Below are positions 23,375-32,422 of a stretch of DNA of 41,018 nucleotides, one piece after another. The position numbers and the translations under genes are program-made. This DNA comes from Akkermansiaceae bacterium (lineage in GTDB: Bacteria > Verrucomicrobiota > Verrucomicrobiia > Verrucomicrobiales > Akkermansiaceae). The DNA is taken from contig JAGYIT010000008.1 of the NCBI GenBank assembly GCA_018402445.1, positions 1 through 41,018 on the forward strand, read 5' to 3'. The notes under the pieces were generated by a model. The model made no database searches. It was given only the letters and a program-made list of their open reading frames with translations, and had not been told where the DNA came from. Numbering within the stretch: the first letter of the stretch is position 1; every line of letters starts with the position of its first letter.

Positions 23375-24292
23375 ATGAAGCAGAGTAAAAAACAGCTTGC
23401 TGGGAAATCCCCGCAGAACAGGAAAAGGCCGCGCCCGGGCGACGGTTTCATTTCCTCGGTGAAAAAGCGCAGCGACGAGAGGACGAACCGCCGCCTGCAC
23501 AGCCGGGGAAAGCCGATCTGGGCGTCGCTTGCCGCCAGAGATTTCCAAGAGGAGGATGGTAAGGCGGGTTTCCTGACACATATCACCAGGGCTTTGCTGG
23601 CGTGCCTGCTGTTGCCGCTCTGCTGGGTGACCACGTGGGTTTTCCTCGCCCGTTTTTCCCACGCGACCGTCGAGCAGGGTTTCTGGCAAACCCAGCCGTT
23701 CTGGTATTTCGCCGTCGGCTCGCTGGTGATGCTCGGTTGGTTCTGGTCGAGGATCGCGCAGCCCGCCTTCCTTTATTGCTACGTCTTCGGCCACGAGCTG
23801 ACGCACGCCGCTTTCGTGAAATGCTTCGGCGGGAAAATCCTGGAGATCGAGTGGGGAGCGGACGGTGGCTATGTGACCACAGACAAAACGAACTGGGTGA
23901 TCGCGCTGTCCCCGTATTTCGTGCCGTTTTGGAGTGTGATCGCGGTGATTGTCTATGTCGCGGCGGGCGTCTTCTATGAGATCACCCCGCTTGGAAACCA
24001 GGTCTTCTACGGCGTGATGGGCGCCACGTGGTCGTTCCATCTCGCGTGGACGCTTTGGATGATCCCGCGCGACCAGCCCGACCTCAAGGACAACGGCACC
24101 TTCCTTTCGCTGACGCTGATCTATTTCGGAAATCTTCTCGTGCTCATCGGCTTGCTCTGTCTCGCGACCCCCGCGCCCTTGGAAAGCCTGCGCGATTTCG
24201 GCCACTCGTGGTTTGCCACCGCGATGACCTGGGGGGATGGCGCCTTGCGGTGGCTGGAGACTTTTGCGAAGGGCATCGCGGGTAGGGGTTGA
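23375..24292 (+). CDS. Membrane protein with HExxH motif (M50-like)
   Basis: A 305-residue protein: a basic, soluble N-terminus of about 70 residues, then several membrane segments (ALLACLLLPLCWVTTWVFLA, FAVGSLVMLGWFW, VPFWSVIAVIVYVAAGVF, LIYFGNLLVLIGLLCLATP). The zinc motif HELTH lies in CYVFGHELTHAAFVKCFGGK, in a membrane segment, as in site-2 proteases. A typical second motif (NxxPxPxxDG) is not seen, though ALSPYFVPFW may take a similar place. It could be an intramembrane protease or an unstudied relative. Its stop overlaps the frame of the next gene, suggesting one operon. Confidence 0.65.
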   Translation: MKQSKKQLAGKSPQNRKRPRPGDGFISSVKKRSDERTNRRLHSRGKPIWASLAARDFQEEDGKAGFLTHITRALLACLLLPLCWVTTWVFLARFSHATVEQGFWQTQPFWYFAVGSLVMLGWFWSRIAQPAFLYCYVFGHELTHAAFVKCFGGKILEIEWGADGGYVTTDKTNWVIALSPYFVPFWSVIAVIVYVAAGVFYEITPLGNQVFYGVMGATWSFHLAWTLWMIPRDQPDLKDNGTFLSLTLIYFGNLLVLIGLLCLATPAPLESLRDFGHSWFATAMTWGDGALRWLETFAKGIAGRG

Positions 24293-24294
24293 GC

Positions 24295-25500
24295 GTGTTT
24301 CGGCATTGTTTTTCGCCGGAGCAAGCAGAGACTCGCGGTGTGATCTACCTCGATTCCAATGCGACCACGGCCATGCTTCCCGAAGCGGTGGAAGCGATGC
24401 TGCCGTGGTTGCGTGTGAACCACGCGAACCCGTCCGGCACCTACCGGACATCGAAACTGGCGCGAACGGCCATTGAGGAAGCTCGGGGACATGTGGCGGC
24501 GCTGATCGGGGCGGATGCGGGTGAGATCGTTTTCACAGGCACCGGCACGGAGAGCGTGAACATGGCGTTGCATACGCTCGACGAACTGACAGGGGAGGGA
24601 ACGGCGGTCGTTTCCGCTATCGAGCACAGCGCTGTGCTGCGCTTTGTGGAAAGCGGGAAACGGGATGTGAAGCAAGTGTCGGTGCATGCGGACGGGCGGC
24701 TTGATCTGAGTGCCTTCCGTGCGGCTTGCGAGGGCGCGGCGTATGTCTCCGTGATGGCGGCGAACAACGAGACCGGTGTGATCCAACCGCTCGCCGAAGC
24801 GATCGGCATCGCCCGCGAGTTCGGTTTGCCCGTCCATACTGACGCGATCCAAGCGGTGGGGAAAATCGACGTCGATGTCCGTCGTGATCGGATTGATCTA
24901 CTATCCCTTTCCGCGCACAAATTTCACGGGCCGAAAGGTGTTGGTGCTCTCTATGTCCGCAGCGGGCTGGATTTTTCGCCGCTGCTTCAAGGCGGCGGCC
25001 AGGAAAGCGGTCGGCGCAGCGGGACGGAAAATGTGGCGGGGATCGTCGCGATGGGTGAAGCTGCCAGATGGGCCAGTTTGGCTTTGGAAAATGGAGCGGC
25101 AGAGCGTATCCGGGACATGCGCGACGCATTCGAACAAATGGTGATGGAGGGGGTTTCCGGCTGTGTGCGGAATGGCGACCCCGCCTTCCGCTTGCCGAAC
25201 ACCTCCCACCTTTCCTTCGAGTCATGCGACGCTGCGGGTCTTCTCATTCTGCTCGATGAAGCGGGCGTGGCCTGCTCGGCGGGATCCGCTTGTATGAGCG
25301 GCAAGCGCAAACCCTCGCACGTGCAGCTCGCGATGGGGATTCCTGAGGCGCGCTCGAAGTCTAGCCTGCGTGTTTCGTTTTCCCGTCTCAATACGCCGGA
25401 TGAGGCGGAGCGAGCAGCCGCGATAACGATCGCAGCGGTGGGTAAACTTAGGCGCGTACAGGGCAACGGAATCGGCCCGGTAGCGATCTACACCGCCTGA
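24295..25500 (+). CDS. Cysteine desulfurase (NifS/IscS family)
   Basis: A 401-residue PLP enzyme (from the GTG at 24295; a TTG at 24289 would overlap the previous stop). It converts cysteine to alanine and passes sulfur on for Fe-S clusters or tRNA. It shows VIYLDSNATT at the start, the PLP region AIEHSAV, LPVHTDAIQAVGKI, the PLP lysine in LSLSAHKFHGPKGVGALY, GGGQESGRRSGTENVA, and the catalytic Cys loop ACSAGSACMSG. Scaffold genes such as iscU are not next to it, so its partner is not clear. Confidence 0.93.
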   Translation: MFRHCFSPEQAETRGVIYLDSNATTAMLPEAVEAMLPWLRVNHANPSGTYRTSKLARTAIEEARGHVAALIGADAGEIVFTGTGTESVNMALHTLDELTGEGTAVVSAIEHSAVLRFVESGKRDVKQVSVHADGRLDLSAFRAACEGAAYVSVMAANNETGVIQPLAEAIGIAREFGLPVHTDAIQAVGKIDVDVRRDRIDLLSLSAHKFHGPKGVGALYVRSGLDFSPLLQGGGQESGRRSGTENVAGIVAMGEAARWASLALENGAAERIRDMRDAFEQMVMEGVSGCVRNGDPAFRLPNTSHLSFESCDAAGLLILLDEAGVACSAGSACMSGKRKPSHVQLAMGIPEARSKSSLRVSFSRLNTPDEAERAAAITIAAVGKLRRVQGNGIGPVAIYTA

Positions 25501-25565
25501 TCCAATCACCGAGCAGTGCTGCGTAGGGCTTGCAAGATTGGCTGCGTTCCCTCATTGAAGTGCCG

Positions 25566-26459
25566 ATGCCTACACTCATCGTTCTTGCCGCCGGAATGGG
25601 CAGCCGCTACGGCGGCCTCAAACAGCTCGATCCCATGGGGCCAGCCGGCGAAACCGTGCTCGATTACTCCGTGTTCGACGCGATACGAGCCGGCTTCGAC
25701 CGTGTCATTTTCGTGATCCGCGAGGATTTCGCCCAAGCCTTCCGAGAGGGGGTTGGTGCTCGTTTCGCGGATCGCGTCAGGGTCGATTACGCATTCCAAC
25801 GTCTCGACGATCTTCCCGAGCCCTACGTACAGCCCGCCGGAAGAACGAAGCCTTGGGGCACATCCCACGCGATCCTCGCCGCGCGGCATCTCGTCGATTC
25901 CCCGTTCGCCGTCGTGAACGCCGACGACTTCTACGGACGCGACGCCTACGCCCGAGCTGCGGATTTCATGGGGGAAATCTCCGCCGACCGATGCGGCCTC
26001 GTCGCCTATCCGTTGCGCAACACCCTTTCCGACCACGGACAGGTGAACCGCGGGGTTTGTGAAGTCGCGGGTGGAGTTCTCAAAAGTGTCGAAGAGGTTG
26101 TCAGGATCGGCCGAGAGGAGAACGGGACGGTCACCGGTGAATGGCTCGATGGAACCCGCCGGGAAGTCTTCTCCGATGCACCCGTTTCCATGAATTTCTG
26201 GGTTTTTCCCTCCGAGTTCATGACAGCCCTAGAGTTAGAATTTTTCAAATTCCTGGCCGCCGGGATGGGTGTGACCGGCGAGTGCTACATCCCGACGGTG
26301 GTCGATTCCCTGATCCGCCAAGGCAAAACGACCTGCCATGTGATCGAAACCGACGCCTCATGGTTCGGCGTGACTTATCCCGAGGACAAGCAACCGGTTG
26401 TCGAGGCGATCCGTGCCCTTGTCGCGGCGGGGGATTACCCCGATCCCCTTGTGGGCTGA
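25566..26459 (+). CDS. Sugar nucleotidyltransferase-like protein
   Basis: A 297-residue protein that opens with LIVLAAGMGSRYGGLKQLDP, the nucleotide-binding loop of NTP-sugar transferases (GxGxRxxxxxK). It also has the metal-binding NADDFYG (about 115-121), and PWGTSHAILAA typical of sugar-1-phosphate nucleotidylyltransferases. The ATG at 25566 places the loop at the N-terminus as in relatives. Substrate sugar and nucleotide cannot be read from sequence. No acetyltransferase repeat domain follows. Confidence 0.82.
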   Translation: MPTLIVLAAGMGSRYGGLKQLDPMGPAGETVLDYSVFDAIRAGFDRVIFVIREDFAQAFREGVGARFADRVRVDYAFQRLDDLPEPYVQPAGRTKPWGTSHAILAARHLVDSPFAVVNADDFYGRDAYARAADFMGEISADRCGLVAYPLRNTLSDHGQVNRGVCEVAGGVLKSVEEVVRIGREENGTVTGEWLDGTRREVFSDAPVSMNFWVFPSEFMTALELEFFKFLAAGMGVTGECYIPTVVDSLIRQGKTTCHVIETDASWFGVTYPEDKQPVVEAIRALVAAGDYPDPLVG

Positions 26460-26589
26460 GAGAAAAACGGGCGTGTGCGGAAAAATCGCTCATACCCGAG
26501 ATTACAAATTACCCCCTGGAAGACTGAATCCGCAGCGAAAAAGCCGCAGAAAAAGGAAATGTCACGCTATGACGTGATCGCGTAGTTTT

Positions 26590-27072
26590 TTAGGGAAAGA
26601 CGGCGGGCTGCAGGCGGACGCCAAAAAAATCCTCCATCACGGCGCGATAAACCTCGCGCTTGAAGGATGGCAACCAGTCGAGATCGAACTCATCGGGCGC
26701 GATCCAGCGGTAAGCGCCGAATTCCTGGGGCGTTTGGTTCACGTTGATGGGCGGGGCGGCGGGCTTGAGCTTGCAGAGGAAATAGGTCTGCTCTTGGCCG
26801 TGGTTGCCGTGCTTGCGGATTTTTTTCACCCGGACTTCCGGCGGGTAGAGGTAGCGGTATCCGTCGCGTCGTTCGAGCACATCGTAATCATTTATCCCGA
26901 GACCCACCTCCTCACGCACCTCACGGGAGAGCGCTTGCTCCATGCTTTCGCCGTCATCGACGCCGCCTTGCGGGAACTGCCAGGCTCCGGGGACGTTGGT
27001 GCGTTCGCAGATCAGCAGGTTGCCGTCGGAGTTGACGATCAGTGCGGCGACGTTGGGTCGGTATCGAACCAT
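26590..27072 (-). CDS. rppH: Nudix hydrolase, RppH-like
   Basis: A 160-residue protein starting at the ATG in 27070-27072 (MVRYRPNVAALIVNSDG). The Nudix box GGVDDGESMEQALSREVREE is complete, with the Gx5Ex7REUxEExGU pattern. The FPQGGVDDGE context and length match RppH (removal of pyrophosphate from 5' RNA ends) and Ap4A hydrolases; the Y-K-R rich stretch (RRDGYRYLYPPEVRVKKIRK) also fits. It could equally be an Ap4A hydrolase. Confidence 0.85.
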   Translation of the reverse strand: MVRYRPNVAALIVNSDGNLLICERTNVPGAWQFPQGGVDDGESMEQALSREVREEVGLGINDYDVLERRDGYRYLYPPEVRVKKIRKHGNHGQEQTYFLCKLKPAAPPINVNQTPQEFGAYRWIAPDEFDLDWLPSFKREVYRAVMEDFFGVRLQPAVFP

Positions 27073-27174
27073 GGCGTGAGTTTGTGCCACGGACGGCGCG
27101 GGGATCAATCCTTAACTTTTCCTAAACATTTGGAGGCTGGCCAAGACCGGGATGCGGTGGCAAATTCTTCTGTC

Positions 27175-27705
27175 ATGAAAAGCCTGACCTTTTTCCTCCT
27201 CACCCTCCTAGCCCTTTCGCCGACCGTTTTTTCCCAGGAAGAAGGGGATGATAGAAATACGCGCAACGAGCCGACCGACCGTGAGGTTAGGAACGGCTTT
27301 TGGGAAGCGAACTTGGATGGTGGGAATTACATGGTGGCGCTAGGCCGCATCTCCTCGGTGAGCCGCCACAAGTATGTGCTGGATGGGGCGGTCATCGTCG
27401 ATGAGGTGACGATTGACACGACTGGGCAAGCGTTGGCGCGGTTCTATTTCATCAGCCCGATCAGCGTCGGTGGTACTGGCGCAGCGGTCTCGCAGGCGGT
27501 GGAAAGGGCGGCGTCGCTCGTGGACGGAGCGGCGCAAAGGGCGGGCAGCGATGTCCACAATATGGTGATGAAAAAATATCCGCTGACAACGCACACCAAG
27601 ACCATCGAATACCGCTTGCTTTCCGAACAACAGCTCGGTGCGCTGTATCAAAGCGCGAAGACGGCTTGGGTGAGCGGCAAGGGCCGGGTGTTTACCGGGC
27701 GCTGA
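27175..27705 (+). CDS. Small exported protein of unknown function
   Basis: A 176-residue protein with a signal peptide (SLTFFLLTLLALSPTVFSQ) and a mature part that begins acidic, EEGDDRNTRN. The middle (GNYMVALGRISSVSRHKYVL, DEVTIDTTGQALARFYFISP) repeats beta-strand-like segments; the end is helical. No known family. It lies 50 bases before the rsmA-Nudix gene in the same direction. Confidence 0.7.
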   Translation: MKSLTFFLLTLLALSPTVFSQEEGDDRNTRNEPTDREVRNGFWEANLDGGNYMVALGRISSVSRHKYVLDGAVIVDEVTIDTTGQALARFYFISPISVGGTGAAVSQAVERAASLVDGAAQRAGSDVHNMVMKKYPLTTHTKTIEYRLLSEQQLGALYQSAKTAWVSGKGRVFTGR

Positions 27706-27754
27706 GGAAATCTCCGCGCTGGCCAAGCGACGGGCCGCCGCGCAGCATCCCGTT

Positions 27755-29095
27755 GTGACCGGACAGGAAATACGAGAGGCGCTCGACCGCGCGAGGGTTC
27801 TCCCCAGCAAGCAACTCGGCCAGAACTTTCTGACCGATCCAAACATGGCGCGGTGGATCGTTTCCCAGTTGGAAATTTCTCCCGATGACACGGTTGTGGA
27901 GGTGGGTCCGGGAACGGGATCGTTGACAGAACATGTCCTGGGCAAGGCGAAGCGGGTGGTGCTGGTGGAGTTCGACGCGCGCCTCGCGGCGGAGCTGCGG
28001 GAACGTTTCCGCGACCGCGATGATGTCGAAGTCCATCATGCCGACGGCGCGAAGTTCGACCGCCGCACCCTTTTCAAACACCGTCCGGTAAAGTTCCTCG
28101 GCAACCTACCGTATTCCTCCGGCGGTGCGATCATGAAGAACATGCTCTGCCGCCCACATCCGTTTTCGCGCGCGGTGATCATGCTCCAGAAAGAGGTGAT
28201 CGACCGCCTCTCCGCACAGCCCGGCGTGAAGGATTACGGAATCCTCAGTCTGCGCATGCAGGTGGATTGGGAAATCACGCCCCTGCGCGTGGTGCCGCCG
28301 GAGGCTTTCTATCCAAGGCCAAGCATCGACTCCGCAGTGGCCGTGCTGACGCCGCGGGTCGAGGCGGGCGAGCCGACCTTCGACCTGCATTTATTCGATG
28401 AACTCGTCCGCAGGGGTTTTTCGCAGAGGAGAAAACAGCTCGGGAAACAGCTGCCAGATTCTCCGTCATGGCGCGAGGTCGCGGAAAAGCTCGGTTGGCC
28501 GACGACCACGCGCGGCGAGGAACTCGACCTCGCCAAATGGATCACCTTGACCCGCGAATACGATCTTCATCCGCTCAAGGACAAGCCGCAGAAGGACGGG
28601 GAGATCTTCGATGTCGTTGATGAGAACGATGTTCCCGTCGGAACCGCCACCCGGGCGGAGGTTCATGCGAAAAACCTGATCCATCGCGCGGTGCACGTTA
28701 TGGTGCTGAACCGCAATGGCGACCTTTACCTCCAGAAGCGCTCGCGCCTCAAGGACATGAATCCGGGTGTATGGGATTCCAGCGTATCAGGCCACCTTGA
28801 TGCGGGGGAGGATTATCTCCAAGCGGCGGCGCGCGAGCTGGGCGAGGAAATCGGCATCCACGGCGCGGAGCCGGACGCCCTGCAGCGCATCGCCACGGTG
28901 AAGCCCTCCGCCGGAACCGGCTGGGAGCACATTCACGTTTTCTTAACCCGTCACACCGGCCCGGTGAATTTTCCTGCGGCCGAAGTCGAGTCGATCATGC
29001 CTTTCCCCATCGCCGAGATCAAAGTGTGGATGGCCGCATGTCCCGGTGATTTCTCGCCCGCGTTTCGGATCCTATTCCGGGAGTCGGGTCTGTGA
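27755..29095 (+). CDS. rsmA: RsmA 16S rRNA dimethyltransferase fused to a Nudix domain
   Basis: A 446-residue two-domain protein. Residues 1-270 are RsmA/KsgA, which dimethylates two adjacent adenosines at the 3' end of 16S rRNA: GQNFLTDPN (22-30), SAM motif VVEVGPGTGSL (47-57), the catalytic NLPY (117-120), and the family C-terminal helices (GFSQRRKQLGKQL). A linker leads into a complete Nudix domain (about 280-446) with GHLDAGEDYLQAAARELGEE (346-365), the full Nudix box, and the IDI/YfcD-like HRAVHVMVLNRNG and DMNPGVWDSSVSGH. The start is a GTG at 27755. The stop is 3 bases from the end of the opposing M28 gene. RsmA is normally about 270 residues and alone. Confidence 0.93.
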   Translation: MTGQEIREALDRARVLPSKQLGQNFLTDPNMARWIVSQLEISPDDTVVEVGPGTGSLTEHVLGKAKRVVLVEFDARLAAELRERFRDRDDVEVHHADGAKFDRRTLFKHRPVKFLGNLPYSSGGAIMKNMLCRPHPFSRAVIMLQKEVIDRLSAQPGVKDYGILSLRMQVDWEITPLRVVPPEAFYPRPSIDSAVAVLTPRVEAGEPTFDLHLFDELVRRGFSQRRKQLGKQLPDSPSWREVAEKLGWPTTTRGEELDLAKWITLTREYDLHPLKDKPQKDGEIFDVVDENDVPVGTATRAEVHAKNLIHRAVHVMVLNRNGDLYLQKRSRLKDMNPGVWDSSVSGHLDAGEDYLQAAARELGEEIGIHGAEPDALQRIATVKPSAGTGWEHIHVFLTRHTGPVNFPAAEVESIMPFPIAEIKVWMAACPGDFSPAFRILFRESGL

Positions 29096-29098
29096 GCG

Positions 29099-30010
29099 TC
29101 ACTCCGCGAGCAGCTCGTCCAACATCGCGACCGTCACACCCATGGAGATGGACAGCGACTCGGTGGAGATGATCGTAGCGTTGTCTCCGGGGGTGTGCCA
29201 CCAGTTGCTGCGGGCGAAATCCCCGATGATATCCAGCGTGGGTATGCCGACAAGGTTGAGCGGGACATGGTCGTCGAGGATGGGGCCGGAAGCCGTGCCG
29301 AATTTGGAGGCTACCCCCTGCTTTTTTGCGATCTCGAACATCAGCTCGGCCAGTTTTTCCGGCGAATCCGAGGGAATGCGTATGCGCAGGTTCTCATGGC
29401 CGATCATGTCCAGCAGGATGGCGAAGTTCGGTTTGTCGTCGCGTCCGCGCCAGCCGTTCGCATAATGGCGACTGCCGTATAGTCCGTCGAGAAGCGTCAT
29501 GTCCTCCGCGAAGGCCTCTTCCCCGTCAAAAAGAACCAGCTCCAGCCTCGCCGCCTGTCCGGGATTCTTTTCGGAAAGGTGTTTCCCGATCACCACCACC
29601 GCCGCGCAGGCGGAGGCCGCGTCGTCGGCTCCGAGGAAAACCTTGTCCTTGTAGAGCTTCGAGTCCACGTGGGCGCAGAGCAATCCGTCGATTCTCCGTT
29701 TCCAGGGATCCGCATCGCCCTGCCGGAGCCTCGCGCGCAGGTTCGCGAATCTGACCTTGCCGATAACCGTGTCGCGCTCGAATTCCTGGAACTCCACCGC
29801 CCAGCCGACTGCCTCCAGTTCCTTGCGGAGATGCGCGCGGACTTTGTCGAGCGCCTCGCTGCCCGGAGGGCGAGGGCCATAGGCGAGGATCTCGTTCGTC
29901 AGGGCGTGCGCCTCTTTCGCCAGTTCGGCTTCCTTCGGTTTCCCGAGGAACCATAGCGCGAAGGTCACCGCGAGGAGAACCAGCGCCCAGAGCAACCGCT
30001 TCGATTTCAT
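29099..30010 (-). CDS. M28-family enzyme, glutaminyl cyclase-like
   Basis: A 303-residue protein with an N-terminal membrane anchor or signal (LLWALVLLAVTFALWFLG). The zinc peptidase fold is seen in LLCAHVDSK, FLGADDAASACAAV and LVLFDGEEAF. After the last, the sequence DGLYGSRHYANGW matches the glutaminyl-peptide cyclotransferase type rather than aminopeptidases, as does WWHTPGDN near the end (third metal ligand His). It would convert N-terminal Gln to pyroglutamate on exported proteins; a plain aminopeptidase is the alternative. It follows the TPR gene on the same strand. Confidence 0.75.
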   Translation of the reverse strand: MKSKRLLWALVLLAVTFALWFLGKPKEAELAKEAHALTNEILAYGPRPPGSEALDKVRAHLRKELEAVGWAVEFQEFERDTVIGKVRFANLRARLRQGDADPWKRRIDGLLCAHVDSKLYKDKVFLGADDAASACAAVVVIGKHLSEKNPGQAARLELVLFDGEEAFAEDMTLLDGLYGSRHYANGWRGRDDKPNFAILLDMIGHENLRIRIPSDSPEKLAELMFEIAKKQGVASKFGTASGPILDDHVPLNLVGIPTLDIIGDFARSNWWHTPGDNATIISTESLSISMGVTVAMLDELLAE

Positions 30011-30163
30011 TCGGCGATGGTGGGGCTTTCCGGCTGACTGGCAAGCGAACCTTGCCCGCAAACCCTCTTCTTTCTGGATGGCACTATGACCCCTTATCTC
30101 GAACCGCTGTGCCTCGTCTGCCGTCATCCTCGCCCTCAGCAGCATCGCATTCCTCTTTGGCTT

Positions 30164-32422
30164 TCAGAATCCGGCTTGGGTTAGAGCCTCGACGATCTTG
30201 TTCGCTTCGGGGGAGATCGCGCTTTCCGGGTAGTCGTCGATGAGTTGCTGGAATTTTTTCCGCGACTCGGTTTTGCGGTCGAGCTTGAACAGGCAGCGCC
30301 CGTAGTTGAAGAGGATCACATCTAGGAAATTTGCGTCCGGATGATCGGCGAGGACGTTCTCGAAGACATCGACGGCGCGCGCGTAGTCCTCCTTCTGGTA
30401 GTAAAACGCGGCCATTTTCGCCACTGCGTCGCCGACCCGGCCGGAGTCGGGGAAATTTTCATAAACCTGCTGGTAGGCAACGAAGGCATTTTCGAAAAGC
30501 CTCGGTGCCTCGCCGCCCGTGGCCTTGAGCGCCATCGCCTCGTAGCACTCGCCGATCTGGAACTGCGCCTCGCCGCGCAAGGGGCTGTTCGCGATCTTGG
30601 CGACGCTGGCGTAGAGGTTGATCGCGCGGGTGAAATTGTCTCGCTTCCGCTCGACGTTTGCCTGCTGGAGCATCGCCTCATCGACGAAGGCGCTGGAGGG
30701 AAACTCGGCGAGCAGCTTGCGGCTCATGCCGAGGGCGAGGTCGAGCTGATCCATCGCAAAGTAGATGCGCCAGAGCTGGACGTAGGTTTCCTCCAGCAGC
30801 TTGCCGCCGATCTTTTGCGACTCCGCGAGCAGATCCTCGCAGACATCGAGCGCCTCCGTGTATTTCAGGTCCGCCTTCGCGTTGAGGCCGAATTCCTTGT
30901 AATGGTTCCCCACCTCGGTGAGCGCGGAGGCCGTGCGGAGCTGGGTTTTCAGGCGCAGGTCGGCGTCGGCGATGTCCGTTTGAGTGACCCGCATCTCGCC
31001 TAGGTTTCCCTCGATGATGCGCGCCTCGGCGGTGCGGACGATGGTGCCTTCGGAAAGGTTGAGCTCATCGCGGTAAACGAGGCGGATGGTCTGGCCGGGC
31101 TCGCCGGTGAGCGAGTTTTCCTCCGTGCCGCTGAGCAACGGGATCGCGGCGCGGAACACGCCCGCCTGCTCTGCCTCTTTCAGGATGACCGTCACGCTGC
31201 GGAGCAGGAGCATGGGGTCGATGCGGGTCCGCATGTCCTCGCCCTCGGGGCCTTCGGTGAGTTCGCCGCTGGCCACGCCGCTCGCGACCTCGTCATCGAT
31301 CTCTTCGTCGGTCTTCTGCCGGAAAACCTGCACTACGGTCTCCAGCGAATCCGCCCCGGCGGTGGTGTCGCGGTCGGCGTCGGTCACCTGGAGATGGAGC
31401 GGCTTTCCGATCACTGCGGCGGGCAAGTCCTGCTGGTAGGAGCCGTCGGTGATGCGCGCGAAGCCGTTCCCGACAACCCGCACCTCCCGTATGACTTTCC
31501 GGTCGGATTCCTTGGCGGCGGTGTGCGCGTCGGTATAGGTGATGGTGATGATATCGCCGCCGCGGACTTCGAGGACGCCGTTGTCCGGCACGGCGGTTCC
31601 CGATTGGGTGGGGATGCTGCCCAAGGCCAGGCGCGGGTGCCGCCCGACGGGATCGCAGAGGATGGTTTCCTTGTCGCCGTTTTTTGTGACGCAGGTGACG
31701 CTGATCTGCGTGCCCGGCTCGAGGATGGCGAAATCCCTGTCGTCGAGTTTCACGTAGAGCCGTTTCCCCGCCTCGACCTTTTCCGATTTCGAGTCCTCGG
31801 AGGAAATGGCCGTGCCGACCTTTTCCAAGGCCTCGATCGCGCGGCTGTAGTGGCCGAGCTTGAAGTGGCCGAGGCCGATGTAGTGGTAGGCTTCGTTGAC
31901 TTCGGGCGCGGTCGGGAAACGCTCGATCACATCCCGCATGATGGTGAAGCATTTCCCGTAATTCCCCGCCTCGTAGAAGCAGCGCCCGGTGCTGAGGACG
32001 GCGTGGGCGCGGAGGGCGTCGTCTTCGTTCTCCTCGGCGGCGGCCGCTTCGTAATGCAGTCGCGCCTTGTCGAAATCCTTGGTCTCCTCTAACAGATGGT
32101 CGGCGAGCCGGAGATGTGCCTCGAAGCGGATCGCGCTGCGCGGATAGCGCTCGATCACGGATTCCCAGATCTCCAGCGCCTTCTCGTTCTCGCCGACCTC
32201 AAGACGTGCGTCGCCCGCCTGCATCAGTTTGCGGGCCGCGCGATCCTCGATGATGGAGCCGCGCTCGGCTTTCTCTTCCTGGGCTTGGGAGATGGTGAAG
32301 AGAAGAAGGAAGAGGAACCACGAATGGACACGAATGGGCACGAATGAAGAGAAGAGGGGATTTTGTTTTTTTCTGGAAATGATTCGTGGAAATTCGTGTC
32401 GATTCGTGGTTGGAATCTTCAT
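30164..32422 (-). CDS. Exported TPR-repeat protein
   Basis: A 752-residue protein from the ATG at 32420-32422, which overlaps the DUF1501 stop (ATGA). The signal sequence is unusual: residues about 6-33 come from a CACGAAT inverted repeat and are followed by the hydrophobic WFLFLLLFTISQAQ. TPR or Ybgf-like helical pairs fill 60-210 (AGDARLEVGENEKALEIWES, LGHFKLGHYSRAIEALEKVG) and 490-750 (YYQKEDYARAVDVFENVLAD, LFNYGRCLFKLDRKTESRKK). The middle is beta-rich. It would be a periplasmic scaffold. The DUF1501 and DUF1549 genes upstream share its strand and spacing, so they probably form one transcript. Confidence 0.8.
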   Translation of the reverse strand: MKIPTTNRHEFPRIISRKKQNPLFSSFVPIRVHSWFLFLLLFTISQAQEEKAERGSIIEDRAARKLMQAGDARLEVGENEKALEIWESVIERYPRSAIRFEAHLRLADHLLEETKDFDKARLHYEAAAAEENEDDALRAHAVLSTGRCFYEAGNYGKCFTIMRDVIERFPTAPEVNEAYHYIGLGHFKLGHYSRAIEALEKVGTAISSEDSKSEKVEAGKRLYVKLDDRDFAILEPGTQISVTCVTKNGDKETILCDPVGRHPRLALGSIPTQSGTAVPDNGVLEVRGGDIITITYTDAHTAAKESDRKVIREVRVVGNGFARITDGSYQQDLPAAVIGKPLHLQVTDADRDTTAGADSLETVVQVFRQKTDEEIDDEVASGVASGELTEGPEGEDMRTRIDPMLLLRSVTVILKEAEQAGVFRAAIPLLSGTEENSLTGEPGQTIRLVYRDELNLSEGTIVRTAEARIIEGNLGEMRVTQTDIADADLRLKTQLRTASALTEVGNHYKEFGLNAKADLKYTEALDVCEDLLAESQKIGGKLLEETYVQLWRIYFAMDQLDLALGMSRKLLAEFPSSAFVDEAMLQQANVERKRDNFTRAINLYASVAKIANSPLRGEAQFQIGECYEAMALKATGGEAPRLFENAFVAYQQVYENFPDSGRVGDAVAKMAAFYYQKEDYARAVDVFENVLADHPDANFLDVILFNYGRCLFKLDRKTESRKKFQQLIDDYPESAISPEANKIVEALTQAGF
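32318..32412. repeat. CACGAAT-type long inverted repeat
   Basis: Three CACGAAT units (32319-32345) face three ATTCGTG units (32382-32408) with a 36-base centre, giving arms of about 28 bases. Many genomes carry similar dispersed CACGAAT repeats, so I take this as a mobile or REP-like palindrome. It lies inside the coding sequence of the TPR protein's leader. Confidence 0.8.

Noticed and set aside
26559..26590. TCACG/CGTGA hairpin as a terminator between convergent genes
   Set aside because: Only five base pairs, and the T-run is displaced by several bases; too weak to call.
26734..27174. N-terminal extension of the small exported protein
   Set aside because: It runs antisense through the Nudix gene; the signal peptide at 27175 marks the true start.
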